This document shows positions 27,778 to 38,238 of a stretch of DNA of 64,000 nucleotides, piece after piece. Source of the stretch: Rhodobacteraceae bacterium HTCC2150 (GTDB taxonomy: Bacteria; Pseudomonadota; Alphaproteobacteria; Rhodobacterales; Rhodobacteraceae). The notes under the pieces were generated by a model. The model had not been told where the DNA came from and did no database searches. It saw only the letters and a list, made by a program, of their open reading frames with translations. Every line of letters starts with the position of its first letter. The stretch's first letter is position 1. The translations under genes were made by a program, and so were the position numbers. The DNA is taken from the NCBI GenBank assembly GCA_000169395.1, contig AAXZ01000004.1, positions 1 through 64,000 of the forward strand, written 5' to 3'.

Positions 27778-27950
27778 ATTTGTTGTGGCGGAACATTTTT
27801 TTCCCTGGCTTGAAACACTGATTGGGCAATTTGATATTTTTGTTTAGCAAAGTTGATTTCGTCTGCGGAAGGCGCGGTTTGTGCTTGGGCGGAAATCGCC
27901 ATGCCTGTTCCCAGCGTAAGTGCAAAAGCGAGTTTAAATAATAATCGCAT
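27774..27950 (-). CDS. small ORF with signal peptide, overlapping the next ORF by ATGA
   Basis: 58 aa, too short for many gene finders. An AGGAG ribosome site lies seven bases before the ATG. Residues 1-23 form a clear Sec signal peptide (MRLLFKLAFALTLGTGMAIS, then AQAQ). The mature part is a short charged helix (DEINFAKQKYQIAQSVFQAR). Its TGA shares bases with the ATG of the 158-aa frame. It may be the true N-terminus of that protein. Confidence 0.6.
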   Translation of the reverse strand: MRLLFKLAFALTLGTGMAISAQAQTAPSADEINFAKQKYQIAQSVFQAREKNVPPQQI

Positions 27951-28145
27951 TGAAAAGCTCCTGTTGTTTTATCTCGAAAAGATAGAAGCCCGAATTTGGT
28001 TTAACAATACTTGATCCAACCTCCGGCGGTGGTGCATGTTTCTTATTGGTGCAAGCAAGGCATTGGCAAACACCGCCCCCTAGCCAAGCCCCCCCAAATC
28101 CGCTAGCACGCAAAGAGAATTTTGTAAGTTTCGGAGTGTGACCAG

Positions 28146-29543
28146 ATGATCCCAGTGCAAGGATATAAGGGCCAACGTTTGGCCGTTTTGGGCTTGGGTC
28201 GATCTGGCCTTTCCGCCGCCCGCGCCATTGCTGCAGGCGGTGGCACACCGATTTGTTGGGATGATAATGAGGTCGCGCGCGATGCCGCCTTGGCCGAGGG
28301 TTTTGAATGCGTGGATTTATCCCGCGACGGCGCATTTACCGACATTGCGCGCCTGATCGTTTCGCCCGGCATTCCGCATCTGTACCCAAGTCCGAACAAG
28401 GTTATCGCCGCTGCATGGGCCGCAGGTGTACCTGTGGACAACGACATCGGTCTGTTCTTTCAAAGTTTCGCAACGCAGTCATGGGACAACTTTGATCAAA
28501 TCCCCAAGGTGATTGCCATTACGGGGTCTAATGGAAAATCCACCACCTCAGCCTTGATGCACCACATCCTGACCCGCGTCGGTCGCCCTTCGCAATTGGC
28601 TGGTAACATTGGGCGCGGCGTGCTGGATATTGATCCTGCCATTGATGGCGAGGTTGTCGTTTTGGAGCTGTCGTCTTATCAGACTGATCTTGCTCGCAGC
28701 CTAACCCCCGATGTGGCCGTTTTCACCAATCTTAGCCCAGATCACCTAGATCGGCATGGTGGTATGGGGGGCTATTTCGCCGCCAAGCGTCGCTTGTTCG
28801 CCGAAGGGGGCCCTGATCGCGCTGTCATTGGCGTGGATGAAGCCGAAGGGCGCATGTTGGCCAATCAATTGGCCGAAGGCCCTGTTGATGATCGTGTTAT
28901 CCGCGTTTCTGTGGCTGGCAAGCTGACGGGCATGGGATGGAATATCTTCGTTAAAAAGGGGTTTTTGGCGGAAACACGCAAGGGAAAACAGGTCGCCTCG
29001 ATCGATCTACGTTCTGTGGCGGCGCTGCCGGGCGTCCATAACCACCAAAATGCAGCGATGGTTTATGCCGCACTTCGCACGCTTGGCTTGGCCCCCAAAG
29101 TAATTGAGGCAGGTTTTCATGATTTCGCAGGCCTGCCGCACCGTAGCCAGCCTGTCGGCGAAATAGATGGTGTGAAATATATCAACGATAGCAAGGCCAC
29201 CAATGTTGATAGTGCAGCTATGGCTCTGAAAGCATTCAAAAACATCCGCTGGATCGTTGGCGGGCAGGCGAAAGAAGGTGGAATTTCCTCGCTTGTTCCG
29301 TTGATGGGTGACGTGACCAGGGCATACGTTATTGGCACCGACCCTAAACCGTTTTTGGCTGATTTGACCGAAATTGATCATGTCATTTGCAACACGATGG
29401 ATGAGGCGGTGAAGCAAGCGGCAAGTGATGCAAATGCTGGTGATGTCGTGTTATTGGCCCCTGCTTCGGCCAGTTTTGATCAATACCCAGATTTTGAAAA
29501 ACGCGGTGAAGATTTCATTAGATGTGTCGAGGCATTGGGGTAA
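28146..29543 (+). CDS. murD: UDP-MurNAc-L-alanine:D-glutamate ligase MurD
   Basis: 465 aa Mur ligase adding D-Glu to UDP-MurNAc-L-Ala. N-terminal [17 protein letters not shown] is the Rossmann-type UDP site; ATP loop [15 protein letters not shown] follows near residue 126, then [22 protein letters not shown], and [17 protein letters not shown]. It opens the second dcw segment, preceded by a 195-base gap from the reversed small ORFs that should hold its promoter. A 180-base gap separates it from ftsW. Confidence 0.95.
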   Translation: MIPVQGYKGQRLAVLGLGRSGLSAARAIAAGGGTPICWDDNEVARDAALAEGFECVDLSRDGAFTDIARLIVSPGIPHLYPSPNKVIAAAWAAGVPVDNDIGLFFQSFATQSWDNFDQIPKVIAITGSNGKSTTSALMHHILTRVGRPSQLAGNIGRGVLDIDPAIDGEVVVLELSSYQTDLARSLTPDVAVFTNLSPDHLDRHGGMGGYFAAKRRLFAEGGPDRAVIGVDEAEGRMLANQLAEGPVDDRVIRVSVAGKLTGMGWNIFVKKGFLAETRKGKQVASIDLRSVAALPGVHNHQNAAMVYAALRTLGLAPKVIEAGFHDFAGLPHRSQPVGEIDGVKYINDSKATNVDSAAMALKAFKNIRWIVGGQAKEGGISSLVPLMGDVTRAYVIGTDPKPFLADLTEIDHVICNTMDEAVKQAASDANAGDVVLLAPASASFDQYPDFEKRGEDFIRCVEALG

Positions 29544-29723
29544 ACACAGGTACTGCAAAGCCTGTGAAAATGAACGAACCGCTGGTTCTTGCCGATATAC
29601 TGTGGCTGTATTCCAACACTAGCCTAAACGAATAATTCAGGCTAAACTAAGCTTAGATCCGAAAAATCGGGCGACGGTCGTTTTAAATGACCGATAAAGA
29701 GGCAGTGATTAGGTAGCAGTACA

Positions 29724-30899
29724 ATGACAGAAATGGTCTATGGCACAGTGCATGTGCGTTCTGGTGATCCCGTTTTGCCACGATGGTGGCGTACGGTTGA
29801 TCGTTGGGTTTTAATTTCAGTTCTATTACTCTTTGGTATCGGTATTCTGCTGGGTTTGGCCGCATCACCGCCATTGGCCGAAAAGAACGGGTTTGACGAT
29901 TTTTACTATGTGAAAAGACAAGCATTCTTTGGTCTTTTGTCGTTTTCTGCCATCTTAATTTGTTCGATGATGCCGCCGACTATGATCCGTCGTTGGGGCG
30001 TGATTGGTTTTGTTTTTGCATTTGCCGCTTTGGCTTTGTTGCCGGTGTTTGGCACTGGCTTTGGTAAGGGTGCTGTGCGCTGGTATTCTCTTGGTTTTGC
30101 CAGCGTTCAGCCAAGCGAGTTTCTAAAACCTGTGTTTGTGGTGCTAATGGCGTGGTTGATTTCTGCCAGTCATCAAATCAGTGGCCCTCCAGGTAAATTA
30201 TTGTCCTTTATGTTCACGCTTACGGTTTGTGCGATTTTGGTTACGCAGCCTGATTTTGGTCAAGCATTGCTGTTCCTGTTCTCATGGGGGGCGATGTATT
30301 TCATTGGCGGGGCATCAATTGTTTTGCTTGTTGTTATGGCCTCGACTGTGGTTTTTGCTGGCACGATTGCCTATCAAAGCTCTGATCACTTTGCGCGACG
30401 TATTGATGGATTTCTTAATCCTGAAATTGATCCGCGAACGCAGTTAGGTTATGCGGCCAATGCAATCCAAGAAGGCGGTCTTTTTGGCGTTGGTGTGGGC
30501 GAGGGATCGGTTAAATGGTCCTTGCCAGATGCACATACAGATTTCATCATCGCCGTTGCTGCCGAGGAATATGGCCTGATTTTGGTGTTTCTAATCATCT
30601 TTCTTTATATGGCAATCACGGTGCGCAGCCTTCTGCGCCTGATGCGTGAACGCGATATGTTTGCACGTCTTGCGGGCACTGGCATGGTTTGCTTGTTCGG
30701 TCTTCAAGCCTTCATCAACATGGGCGTGGCCGTTCGCCTGTTGCCAGCCAAGGGTATGACATTGCCTTTCGTTTCTTATGGTGGGTCTTCCATGGTGGCC
30801 AGTGGCATATTGGTCGGATGTTTGCTGGCATTAACCAGAACGCGCCCACAAGGAGAATACGAGGATATCTTGCAGAAAGATCAACATCGTCATGGCTGA
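29724..30899 (+). CDS. ftsW: septal peptidoglycan glycosyltransferase FtsW
   Basis: 391 aa SEDS-family polytopic membrane protein. Family marks include [49 protein letters not shown] with the conserved Asp, and [13 protein letters not shown] near the end. FtsW polymerises lipid II at the septum with FtsI. Its last eight bases overlap the start of murG. Confidence 0.95.
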   Translation: MTEMVYGTVHVRSGDPVLPRWWRTVDRWVLISVLLLFGIGILLGLAASPPLAEKNGFDDFYYVKRQAFFGLLSFSAILICSMMPPTMIRRWGVIGFVFAFAALALLPVFGTGFGKGAVRWYSLGFASVQPSEFLKPVFVVLMAWLISASHQISGPPGKLLSFMFTLTVCAILVTQPDFGQALLFLFSWGAMYFIGGASIVLLVVMASTVVFAGTIAYQSSDHFARRIDGFLNPEIDPRTQLGYAANAIQEGGLFGVGVGEGSVKWSLPDAHTDFIIAVAAEEYGLILVFLIIFLYMAITVRSLLRLMRERDMFARLAGTGMVCLFGLQAFINMGVAVRLLPAKGMTLPFVSYGGSSMVASGILVGCLLALTRTRPQGEYEDILQKDQHRHG

Positions 30900-31998
30900 T
30901 GCTCCTTTGTTGATAATCGCGGCAGGCGGCACTGGCGGACATATGTTTCCGGCCCAAGCTTTGGCGGAAACAATGGTTCGCAAAGGATGGCGGGTTAAGC
31001 TGTCTACCGATGCCCGTGGTGCGCGATATACGGGCGGTTTTCCGCATACGGTTGAGGTCGAGGTGCTGTCGTCAGCGACCTTCGCACGCGGTGGATTACT
31101 GGCCAAAGCGATGGTGCCAATGCGTTTGGCGCGTGGTGTGCTGGGTGCAATATTTAAGATGCGTAAAGATCGCCCTGCTGTGGTTGTGGGGTTTGGCGGC
31201 TATCCGGCATTTCCGGCGATGGCGGCTGCTTGGATTATGCGACTGCCCCGAATATTTCACGAACAAAATGGTATTCTTGGACGCGTAAACAAATTTTTTG
31301 CAAACCGCGTGGATGGCGTTGCCTGTGGGACATGGCCAACAGACTTGCCCGACGGTGTACAAGGGCATCATACTGGAAACCCAGTTCGTGGCGCAGTTTT
31401 GGAACGGGCAGGGGCTGGATATATTCCGCCCGGTGATTATCCGATGAATATGGTTGTCATTGGTGGCAGCCAAGGCGCGCGCATTTTATCGGATGTTTTA
31501 CCCAGCGCGGTTGCTTTGTTACCCGAAAGTTTGCGCGATCAGCTTACAATCATCCAACAAGCCCGCGAAGAAGACGTTGAGCGTGTTCAAGCCGCCTATC
31601 AACATATGGGTGTTCGCGCCGAAATCGAACCGTTCTTTCGTGATATTCCCCGGCATTTTTCAGAGGCTCAGTTGGTTATTTCCCGCGCGGGCGCCAGCTC
31701 TATTGCGGATTTGTCTATCATTGGTCGACCCTCAATTCTGGTCCCATTTGCGGCCGCTGCCAATAATCACCAATCAGCAAATGCCCGTGGATTGGTAGAG
31801 GCTGGTGCGGCCGTGCTTTTACCAGAAAGTCAGTTCACGCCAGAAAACGTCGCTGAACAAATAACACTGATCCTAAGCAATCCTGATGGTGCGGCTCAAA
31901 TGGCGCGTATGGCGTTAGGGCAAGGCATGCCGGAGGCGACAGAGAACTTGGTGAATATGGTACTGGAATTGGCAACGCCCAAGGAGAATACGCAATGA
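30892..31998 (+). CDS. murG: lipid II synthase MurG (UDP-GlcNAc transferase)
   Basis: 368 aa peripheral membrane GT-B glycosyltransferase that adds GlcNAc to lipid I. The glycine-rich loops [17 protein letters not shown] and [14 protein letters not shown] are intact, as is the acceptor-side [14 protein letters not shown] and the donor-site [23 protein letters not shown] overlaps ftsW; the stop overlaps the murC ATG by four bases. Confidence 0.96.
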   Translation: MADAPLLIIAAGGTGGHMFPAQALAETMVRKGWRVKLSTDARGARYTGGFPHTVEVEVLSSATFARGGLLAKAMVPMRLARGVLGAIFKMRKDRPAVVVGFGGYPAFPAMAAAWIMRLPRIFHEQNGILGRVNKFFANRVDGVACGTWPTDLPDGVQGHHTGNPVRGAVLERAGAGYIPPGDYPMNMVVIGGSQGARILSDVLPSAVALLPESLRDQLTIIQQAREEDVERVQAAYQHMGVRAEIEPFFRDIPRHFSEAQLVISRAGASSIADLSIIGRPSILVPFAAAANNHQSANARGLVEAGAAVLLPESQFTPENVAEQITLILSNPDGAAQMARMALGQGMPEATENLVNMVLELATPKENTQ

Positions 31999-33386
31999 AT
32001 GCTGCAACAAAACTGCCCACCCAACTGGGTGCGATCCATTTCGTTGGTATCGGCGGCATTGGGATGTCTGGCATTGCTGAGGTGTTGATCAATCACGGCT
32101 ACACCGTGCAGGGATCTGATCTAAAGGCCAGCAAAATCACCGACCGATTGGCTGACATGGGTGCCAAAATATTCGTGGGTCAAAAGGCCGAAAACCTGAC
32201 CGACGCTGAGGTTGTGGTGATTTCATCGGCTATTAAGCCAGGAAATCCCGAACTTGATACCGCCCGCGCACGCGGTTTGCCTGTTGTGCGCCGCGCAGAA
32301 ATGTTGGCGGAATTGATGCGCCTTAAATCCAACATCGCAATCGCAGGCACACACGGTAAAACCACGACAACAACCTTGGTTGCGGAATTGCTTGTGGGCG
32401 GTGGCATGGACCCAACCGTGATTAATGGCGGCATCATTCACGCTTATGGATCGAACGCCCGTATGGGGCAGGGCGAATGGATGGTGGTCGAGGCTGATGA
32501 AAGTGACGGCACCTTTAATCGTCTGCCCGCGACAATTGCAGTCGTTACAAACATTGATCCAGAACACATGGAGCATTGGGGCAGCTTTGACGCCCTGCGC
32601 CAAGGTTTTGCGGATTTTGTCGGCAATATTCCATTCTATGGCCTTGCGGTGTGCTGTACTGACCACCCCGAGGTTCAAGCGCTTGTTGGCCGTATTCGTG
32701 ATCGCCGGATCACCACCTTTGGCGTGAATGCGCAGGCGGATGTTCGCGCTTTAAACCTGCGCTATGAAAATGGTCGCGCGTTGTTTGATATTCAGCTCAA
32801 AGCCGAAGGTCAGATGATCGAAGACTGTAGTCTGCCAATGCCCGGTGAGCATAATGTCACGAACGCCTTGGCCGCTGTTGCCGTGGCGCGGCACTTGGGT
32901 ATGAAAAAGGCTGAAATCCGCACCGCACTGGAAAATTTTGGCGGTGTGAACCGACGCTTTACCCGGGTTGGAGAAGTCGGCGGCGCAATCGTGATTGATG
33001 ATTATGCCCACCACCCCGTAGAAATCGCTGCCGCCTTACGCGCAGCGCGCCAATCCACGACGGGTCGTGTCATTGCGGTTCACCAACCCCATAGATTCAG
33101 CCGCTTACATGATCTTTTTGATGATTTTTGCGCATGTTTTAATGATGCCGACGTCGTTGCAATTTCGGATGTTTATGCAGCAGGCGAGGCCCCGATTGAA
33201 GGGGCAAACCGTGATGATTTGGTGGCAGGTTTGGTGGCGCACGGCCACAGACATGCATTGGCATTGCAAAACGAAGAAGCGTTGCTTGATCTGATCAAAA
33301 CCGAGGCCAAACCGGGCGATATGGTCATTTGTTTGGGGGCAGGTACGATTAGTGCGTGGGCACACGCCTTACCGAAGGATACTTAA
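31995..33386 (+). CDS. murC: UDP-MurNAc:L-alanine ligase MurC
   Basis: 463 aa Mur ligase adding L-Ala to UDP-MurNAc, the product of murB further down the cluster. N-terminal [18 protein letters not shown] and [13 protein letters not shown] loop [17 protein letters not shown] near 113-129; [29 protein letters not shown]; and [14 protein letters not shown]. Coupled to murG. Confidence 0.96.
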   Translation: MNAATKLPTQLGAIHFVGIGGIGMSGIAEVLINHGYTVQGSDLKASKITDRLADMGAKIFVGQKAENLTDAEVVVISSAIKPGNPELDTARARGLPVVRRAEMLAELMRLKSNIAIAGTHGKTTTTTLVAELLVGGGMDPTVINGGIIHAYGSNARMGQGEWMVVEADESDGTFNRLPATIAVVTNIDPEHMEHWGSFDALRQGFADFVGNIPFYGLAVCCTDHPEVQALVGRIRDRRITTFGVNAQADVRALNLRYENGRALFDIQLKAEGQMIEDCSLPMPGEHNVTNALAAVAVARHLGMKKAEIRTALENFGGVNRRFTRVGEVGGAIVIDDYAHHPVEIAAALRAARQSTTGRVIAVHQPHRFSRLHDLFDDFCACFNDADVVAISDVYAAGEAPIEGANRDDLVAGLVAHGHRHALALQNEEALLDLIKTEAKPGDMVICLGAGTISAWAHALPKDT

Positions 33387-33392
33387 AGTCTA

Positions 33393-33656
33393 ATGCTAAT
33401 TTATGCCGTAGCCATATGGGTTTTTGCAGCCACGATAGTTGCGCTTTTACCGATGCGTCGCCAGTTTGTACCTGGCGTTGTTTTACTGGCTGCAGCGCCG
33501 TTTCTTATTGCTTGGGTTGGTTGGGTTTATGGCTGGGTCGCGGGTCTATTAGCCTTGGCTGGCTTTGTATCAATGTTTCGCAATCCTTTGCGTTATTTTT
33601 ATAAGAAATTCCGTGGTCAAGAAACACAAGATCAAAAGACAGAGGTGCCAAAATGA
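33393..33656 (+). CDS. DUF2484 family small membrane protein (1)
   Basis: 87 aa with about three hydrophobic segments (5-20, 27-45, 48-60) and a basic, hydrophilic tail ([18 protein letters not shown]). Proteins of this type are found between murC and murB in Rhodobacterales dcw clusters. Function unknown; the position suggests a role at the membrane stage of wall synthesis or division. Its stop overlaps the start of the next, similar gene by four bases. Confidence 0.75.
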   Translation: MLIYAVAIWVFAATIVALLPMRRQFVPGVVLLAAAPFLIAWVGWVYGWVAGLLALAGFVSMFRNPLRYFYKKFRGQETQDQKTEVPK

Positions 33657-33904
33657 ACATTTCTATCATCCTTGCGGGGGCTTGGTTAATCGGTGCCAAT
33701 ATCATCGGCATCTTACCCAGTCGTGATAAACATTGGCGTGCGGCCTATATTTTGATCGCCATTGGCATTCCACTTTTGGGGTACGTAACTTATGAAAACG
33801 GCCCGTTAATTGGGCTTTTGTGTTTGGCTGCTGGCATGTCAATCCTGCGCTGGCCTTTGATCTATTTGGGTCGTTGGGTGAAACGGAAAGTGGCAACTAA
33901 ATGA
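33653..33904 (+). CDS. DUF2484 family small membrane protein (2)
   Basis: 83 aa with the same layout as its neighbour: hydrophobic helices at about 4-22, 31-45 and 50-65, then a basic end ([12 protein letters not shown]). Both share the pattern 'LP.R....R/P...', a Gly/Tyr turn, and a GLL.L.AG.....R.PL.Y motif (GLLALAGFVSMFRNPLRYF against [19 protein letters not shown]), so they are tandem paralogues. Overlaps murB by four bases. Confidence 0.75.
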   Translation: MNISIILAGAWLIGANIIGILPSRDKHWRAAYILIAIGIPLLGYVTYENGPLIGLLCLAAGMSILRWPLIYLGRWVKRKVATK

Positions 33905-34836
33905 ACGATTTACCCAATGTTCGCGGCGTCTTAACCCCGAACAGACCACTGGCCGATTTAACTTGGTTACGCGTTGGTGGGCCGGCAGATTATCTGTTTC
34001 AACCAGCCGATGCGCAAGATTTAGCGGATTTCTTACGGGATTTACCGGCCGAAATTGACGTCTTTCCAATGGGTGTTGGGTCCAACCTGATTGTGCGTTC
34101 AGGCGGCATTCGTGCTGTGGTCATTAGACTGGGTCGCGGTTTCAATTCCATTTTAACGGATGGCGATCTTGTTACCGCAGGTGCAGCCGCGCTTGATGCG
34201 CATGTGGCGCGTCGTGCTGCCGAAGCAGGACTTGATTTGACCTTTTTGCGCACAATTCCTGGCGCCATTGGTGGTGCCGTGCGAATGAATGCAGGATGCT
34301 ACGGTGCCTATGTTGCGGATGTTTTGCAAAACGTGACCGTCATTACCCGTCAGGGCGAAATAAAAACCCTTGCGGCCCAAGAACTGGAATTTGGATATAG
34401 AGGTTCAAAGTTGGCGGATGGTTACGTAATCGTTGAGGCGACATTCAAGGCCCCGTTAGGGGAACCCGACCAACTGGCCGCTAAAATGGTGGAACAACTG
34501 GCCACCCGCGATAAAACGCAACCCACCAAAGAACGCACGGCAGGCTCAACCTTCAGAAATCCCGCGGGTTTTTCCAGCACTGGGCGTGCTGATGATGTCC
34601 ATGACCTAAAGGCGTGGAAGGTAATTGATGACGCCGGTATGCGTGGCGCAACGCTGGGCAGCGCGCAAATGTCACCGAAACATTCCAACTTTTTGATCAA
34701 TACGGGTGGGGCCACATCCGAAGATTTAGAAGGTTTAGGCGAATTGGTGCGAAAAAAGGTTTTCCAAACCAGCGGTTTGACGCTAGAATGGGAAGTGTTG
34801 AGGGTTGGCGAACCAGCCCCGCACACAAATGACTAA
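33901..34836 (+). CDS. murB: UDP-N-acetylenolpyruvoylglucosamine reductase MurB
   Basis: 311 aa FAD enzyme that reduces UDP-GlcNAc-enolpyruvate to UDP-MurNAc. FAD-binding elements [13 protein letters not shown] and [19 protein letters not shown], then [18 protein letters not shown] and the catalytic [10 protein letters not shown] (Ser) region and [16 protein letters not shown]. No separate murA is in the window. Followed by a 75-base gap before ddl. Confidence 0.95.
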   Translation: MNDLPNVRGVLTPNRPLADLTWLRVGGPADYLFQPADAQDLADFLRDLPAEIDVFPMGVGSNLIVRSGGIRAVVIRLGRGFNSILTDGDLVTAGAAALDAHVARRAAEAGLDLTFLRTIPGAIGGAVRMNAGCYGAYVADVLQNVTVITRQGEIKTLAAQELEFGYRGSKLADGYVIVEATFKAPLGEPDQLAAKMVEQLATRDKTQPTKERTAGSTFRNPAGFSSTGRADDVHDLKAWKVIDDAGMRGATLGSAQMSPKHSNFLINTGGATSEDLEGLGELVRKKVFQTSGLTLEWEVLRVGEPAPHTND

Positions 34837-34911
34837 TAATAAAGGCGAAGGCCCGAGCAGGATTAGCATAAAATCCATGACCAAAATAAGGTCGGCTAAT
34901 AAAGGGCGGGT

Positions 34912-35826
34912 ATGTCGAGCAAGGCAAACCCTAAAATTGTTGTATTGATGGGTGGCCCATCAGCCGAAAGAGAGGTTTCGCTTTCTTCGGGCAAAGAATG
35001 TGCGGCTGCCTTGGTGCGCGCAGGGTTTGATACTGTTGAATTGGATGCCGGCCCTAATCTTGTCGAAGATCTGAAAAGAATTGCGCCTGACGTGGCCTTT
35101 AACGCCTTGCATGGCCGTTGGGGTGAGGATGGCTGTGTTCAAGGCATTCTTGAGTGGTTGCAAATTCCCTATACGCATTCCGGCGTTTTGGCGTCAGCAC
35201 TTGCGATGGATAAAGAGAAAACCAAAGCGGCGTTTCGCAGCGTTGGCTTGCCTGTGATGGAAAGCGTGCTTGCACCGAAGGCCGAAATTGAAGGCAGCCA
35301 TGTTATGGCGCCTCCTTACGTTGTGAAGCCGGTCAATGAAGGTTCGTCCGTGGGTGTTTATTTAGTCCAAGAGGGGGCGAATTCGCCGCCCCGTCTAGCG
35401 CCAGAAATGCCCGAAATTTTGATGGTTGAAACCTATGCGCCAGGGCGTGAGCTGACCACAACGGTTATAGGTGATCGCGCGCTTACTGTGACCGATATTC
35501 TGACCGATGGTTGGTATGACTACGACGCCAAATATGTGGCTGGTGGTTCACGTCACGTTTTGCCCGCCGATGTTCCATCTGAAATTTTTGACACCTGTAT
35601 GGAATATGCGATCCGTGCCCATAACGTACTGGGATGTCGGGGTGTAAGTCGCACAGATTTTCGCTGGGATGAAACCCGCGGTCTTGATGGGTTGATCTTA
35701 CTTGAAACCAACACACAGCCCGGTATGACACCGACCTCTTTGTCGCCCGAACAAGCGCAACATGTTGGTATTAGTTTTGAGGAATTGGTGACGTGGATGA
35801 TAGAGGACGCAACATGCAATCGCTAA
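34912..35826 (+). CDS. ddl: D-alanine-D-alanine ligase
   Basis: 304 aa ATP-grasp ligase making D-Ala-D-Ala for MurF. Visible: MGGPSAEREVSLSSGK near the start, LHGRWGEDGCVQGILEWL, IPYTHSGVLASALAMDK, VVKPVNEGSSVGV, and LLETNTQPGMTPTSLSPEQA with the metal-binding Glu/Asn. The 3' end overlaps the ftsQ start by 13 bases. Confidence 0.95.
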   Translation: MSSKANPKIVVLMGGPSAEREVSLSSGKECAAALVRAGFDTVELDAGPNLVEDLKRIAPDVAFNALHGRWGEDGCVQGILEWLQIPYTHSGVLASALAMDKEKTKAAFRSVGLPVMESVLAPKAEIEGSHVMAPPYVVKPVNEGSSVGVYLVQEGANSPPRLAPEMPEILMVETYAPGRELTTTVIGDRALTVTDILTDGWYDYDAKYVAGGSRHVLPADVPSEIFDTCMEYAIRAHNVLGCRGVSRTDFRWDETRGLDGLILLETNTQPGMTPTSLSPEQAQHVGISFEELVTWMIEDATCNR

Positions 35827-36710
35827 AAGCAAAGCGTTCCACAAAAAACAACGCGAATGATCCTGCGCCCAGTCGAATTTCCTATCGCTTACAACGCTTA
35901 TGGCTGACGCCATTTTTCCGCTCACTTCTTCGTACGGGCGTGCCTGCATTTTCAGTAGCTCTATTTGTGGCTTGGTATGTATCTGATCAAGACAACGTTG
36001 ACAAAATTTTGGTGAAATTTTCTGAGGTACGCACCTCTATCGAAGAACGTCCTGAATTTATGGTTAGTATGATGGAACTTAAGGGTGCCAGTGACGAAGT
36101 TGCCGAGGACATTCGCGAAATTCTGCCCGTTGATTTTCCAGTTAGTTCGTTCCATTTGGATATGGCTTTGGTCAAAGAAACGGTCGAAGGTTTGGACGCC
36201 GTCAAAAGTGCAAACGTCCGCCTGCGTTCTGGTGGCATTTTTGAATTGGTGGTTAAGGAACGCATTCCTGCCGCTGTTTGGCAATCGCATGACGGCTTTA
36301 ACGCGATTGATGAAACGGGCCGTCGTGTCAGTGATCTTGCCGCACGCGAAGCAAGGATGGATTTGCCAATTTTAGCGGGTGAAGGTGCGGATAAACACGT
36401 AATGGAAGGCCTGCTTTTGACAATGATTTCCCAAGAATTAGGGCATCGCGTCGTTGGTCTTGTTCGTGTTGGGGAACGTCGTTGGGACGTTGTGTTGACC
36501 AATGGGCAACGCATTTTGTTGCCAGAAGAACAAGCGGATCAGGCGCTAGAACGGGTCATTGCCCTTGATCAAGCCCAAGATTTACTAAACCGGGATATAT
36601 CGGTTGTTGATATGCGACAAAGCAATCGCCCAACTGTGCGCATGTCAAAAACTGCATTAGATAATTTGCGCCAAATTCGCATGATTGAATTCGAAGGAAT
36701 AAACCAATGA
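35814..36710 (+). CDS. ftsQ: cell division protein FtsQ
   Basis: 298 aa bitopic protein: a basic cytoplasmic part of about 45 residues, one membrane helix (GVPAFSVALFVAWYV), then a POTRA-like domain with VRLRSGGIFELVVKERIPAAVW and the late beta domain. FtsQ joins FtsL and FtsB at the divisome. Start taken at ATG 35814 with GAGGA six bases upstream; an ATG seven codons earlier is possible. Overlaps ftsA by four bases. Confidence 0.9.
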   Translation: MQSLKAKRSTKNNANDPAPSRISYRLQRLWLTPFFRSLLRTGVPAFSVALFVAWYVSDQDNVDKILVKFSEVRTSIEERPEFMVSMMELKGASDEVAEDIREILPVDFPVSSFHLDMALVKETVEGLDAVKSANVRLRSGGIFELVVKERIPAAVWQSHDGFNAIDETGRRVSDLAAREARMDLPILAGEGADKHVMEGLLLTMISQELGHRVVGLVRVGERRWDVVLTNGQRILLPEEQADQALERVIALDQAQDLLNRDISVVDMRQSNRPTVRMSKTALDNLRQIRMIEFEGINQ

Positions 36711-38041
36711 GGGATATTTACCACGCCCATCGCATGATGCGCCAAATCCGTCAAAATGCCATGCAGCGTGGCGTGATCGCGGTACTGGATGTGGGAACGT
36801 GGAAAATTGCCGCGCTTATTCTGAAATTTGATGGGCCAGAAGTATTTCGCGAGGATGACGGTGTTAGTTCAATGGCGGGGCAATCCAATTTTCGGGTGAT
36901 CGGTGCCGCTACAACCCGTTCGCGTGGTGTTCGTTTTGGCGAAATTGATGCAATGACTGAAACCGAACGCGCCATTCGTACGGCTGTTCAAGCCGCACAG
37001 AAAATGGCGGGCGTACGTGTTGATCACGTGATTGCAACCTTTTCTGGTGGTGCACCGCGATCCTATGGGTTGGATGGCACTTATGCGTTGGAAAATTCTG
37101 CGGTTACTGAATCTGATGTGGCGCGGGTTTTAGCCAATTGTGATATGCCTGATTTGGGCGAGGGGCGTGAAATCATGCATGCCCAACCCGTGAACTTTTC
37201 ACTTGATCACCGTGCTGGTCTTTCTGATCCGCGCGGCATGACAGGGCGCGAATTGGCCACAGATGTGCACCTACTTAGTGTCGATCGTGCCGTTATTCAG
37301 AACCTGCTTTATTGTATCAAACGTTGTGATCTTGAATTGGCAGGCGTTGCCAGCTCAGCCTATGTCGCGGGTGTTTCCGCATTGGTTGAGGATGAAAAAG
37401 AACTGGGTGGCGCGTGTGTTGATTTGGGCGGTGGCACCACCAGCGTTTCTGTATTCTTAAAAAAGCACATGATTTATGGCGATTGCGTTCCCATGGGGGG
37501 CGATCACGTCACGATGGACATTTCCAAAGGTCTGCAAGTCTCGCTCGCCAATGCTGAACGGATTAAAACCGTTCATGGGGGCGTGCATGCCACGGGAATG
37601 GATGATCGTGAATTGATCGAAACTGGTGGCGAAACGGGCGATTGGGAGCATGACAGACGAAACGTCAGCCGATCCGAGTTAATTGGCATCATGCGGCCCC
37701 GTATCGAGGAAATTTTGGAAAATGTGCGGGATCGATTGGATGCCGCAGGTTTTGAACACTTGCCTAGCCAGCAAATCGTTTTAACGGGCGGTGGCAGTCA
37801 GGTTCCTGGTCTTGATGGCCTTGCGACACGGATCTTGGGTAATCAAGTTCGTCTTGGCCGCCCGATGCGCGTGCGCGGACTTCCACAAGCAGCAACCGGT
37901 CCAGGTTTTGCCTCGACCGTTGGTCTTTGTTTGTTCGCAAGTCATCCCCAAGATGAGTGGTGGGATTTTGAAATCCCCGTTGATAACTATCCGGCACGCA
38001 GCGTGAAGCGGGCTGTGAAATGGTTCAAAGACAACTGGTAA
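36707..38041 (+). CDS. ftsA: cell division protein FtsA
   Basis: 444 aa actin-like ATPase that tethers FtsZ to the membrane. Phosphate-1 motif VIAVLDVGTWKIAALI, the SHS2-type 1C domain with VDHVIATFSGG, phosphate-2 CVDLGGGTTSVSVF, adenosine motif IVLTGGGSQVPGLDGLA, and a C-terminal amphipathic helix rich in Arg/Lys/Trp (RSVKRAVKWFKDNW) as the membrane anchor. Overlaps ftsQ by four bases and is separated from ftsZ by about 200 bases, room for an ftsZ promoter. Confidence 0.95.
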   Translation: MRDIYHAHRMMRQIRQNAMQRGVIAVLDVGTWKIAALILKFDGPEVFREDDGVSSMAGQSNFRVIGAATTRSRGVRFGEIDAMTETERAIRTAVQAAQKMAGVRVDHVIATFSGGAPRSYGLDGTYALENSAVTESDVARVLANCDMPDLGEGREIMHAQPVNFSLDHRAGLSDPRGMTGRELATDVHLLSVDRAVIQNLLYCIKRCDLELAGVASSAYVAGVSALVEDEKELGGACVDLGGGTTSVSVFLKKHMIYGDCVPMGGDHVTMDISKGLQVSLANAERIKTVHGGVHATGMDDRELIETGGETGDWEHDRRNVSRSELIGIMRPRIEEILENVRDRLDAAGFEHLPSQQIVLTGGGSQVPGLDGLATRILGNQVRLGRPMRVRGLPQAATGPGFASTVGLCLFASHPQDEWWDFEIPVDNYPARSVKRAVKWFKDNW

Positions 38042-38238
38042 CCACTATATCTCGCGTTTAATGGCAATATCTTGCCTAAAAAAGAACCAAATTTGGCACA
38101 TTTTGCTGAATACTTGTTGTTTTTTGGGTGACGTTAGGCAAAATGACGGCTAAGATACCAGAAAAATGAGCACGAATTGCGTCTTTGGCGCACCCCAGCG
38201 CCCAACGCGCGGTACAACAAAAACAGGCGGACTATACC

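Noticed and set aside
38093-38107. Sigma-54-like TTGGCAC...TTGC upstream of ftsZ
   Set aside because: The GG and GC elements are two bases too close for a -24/-12 promoter.
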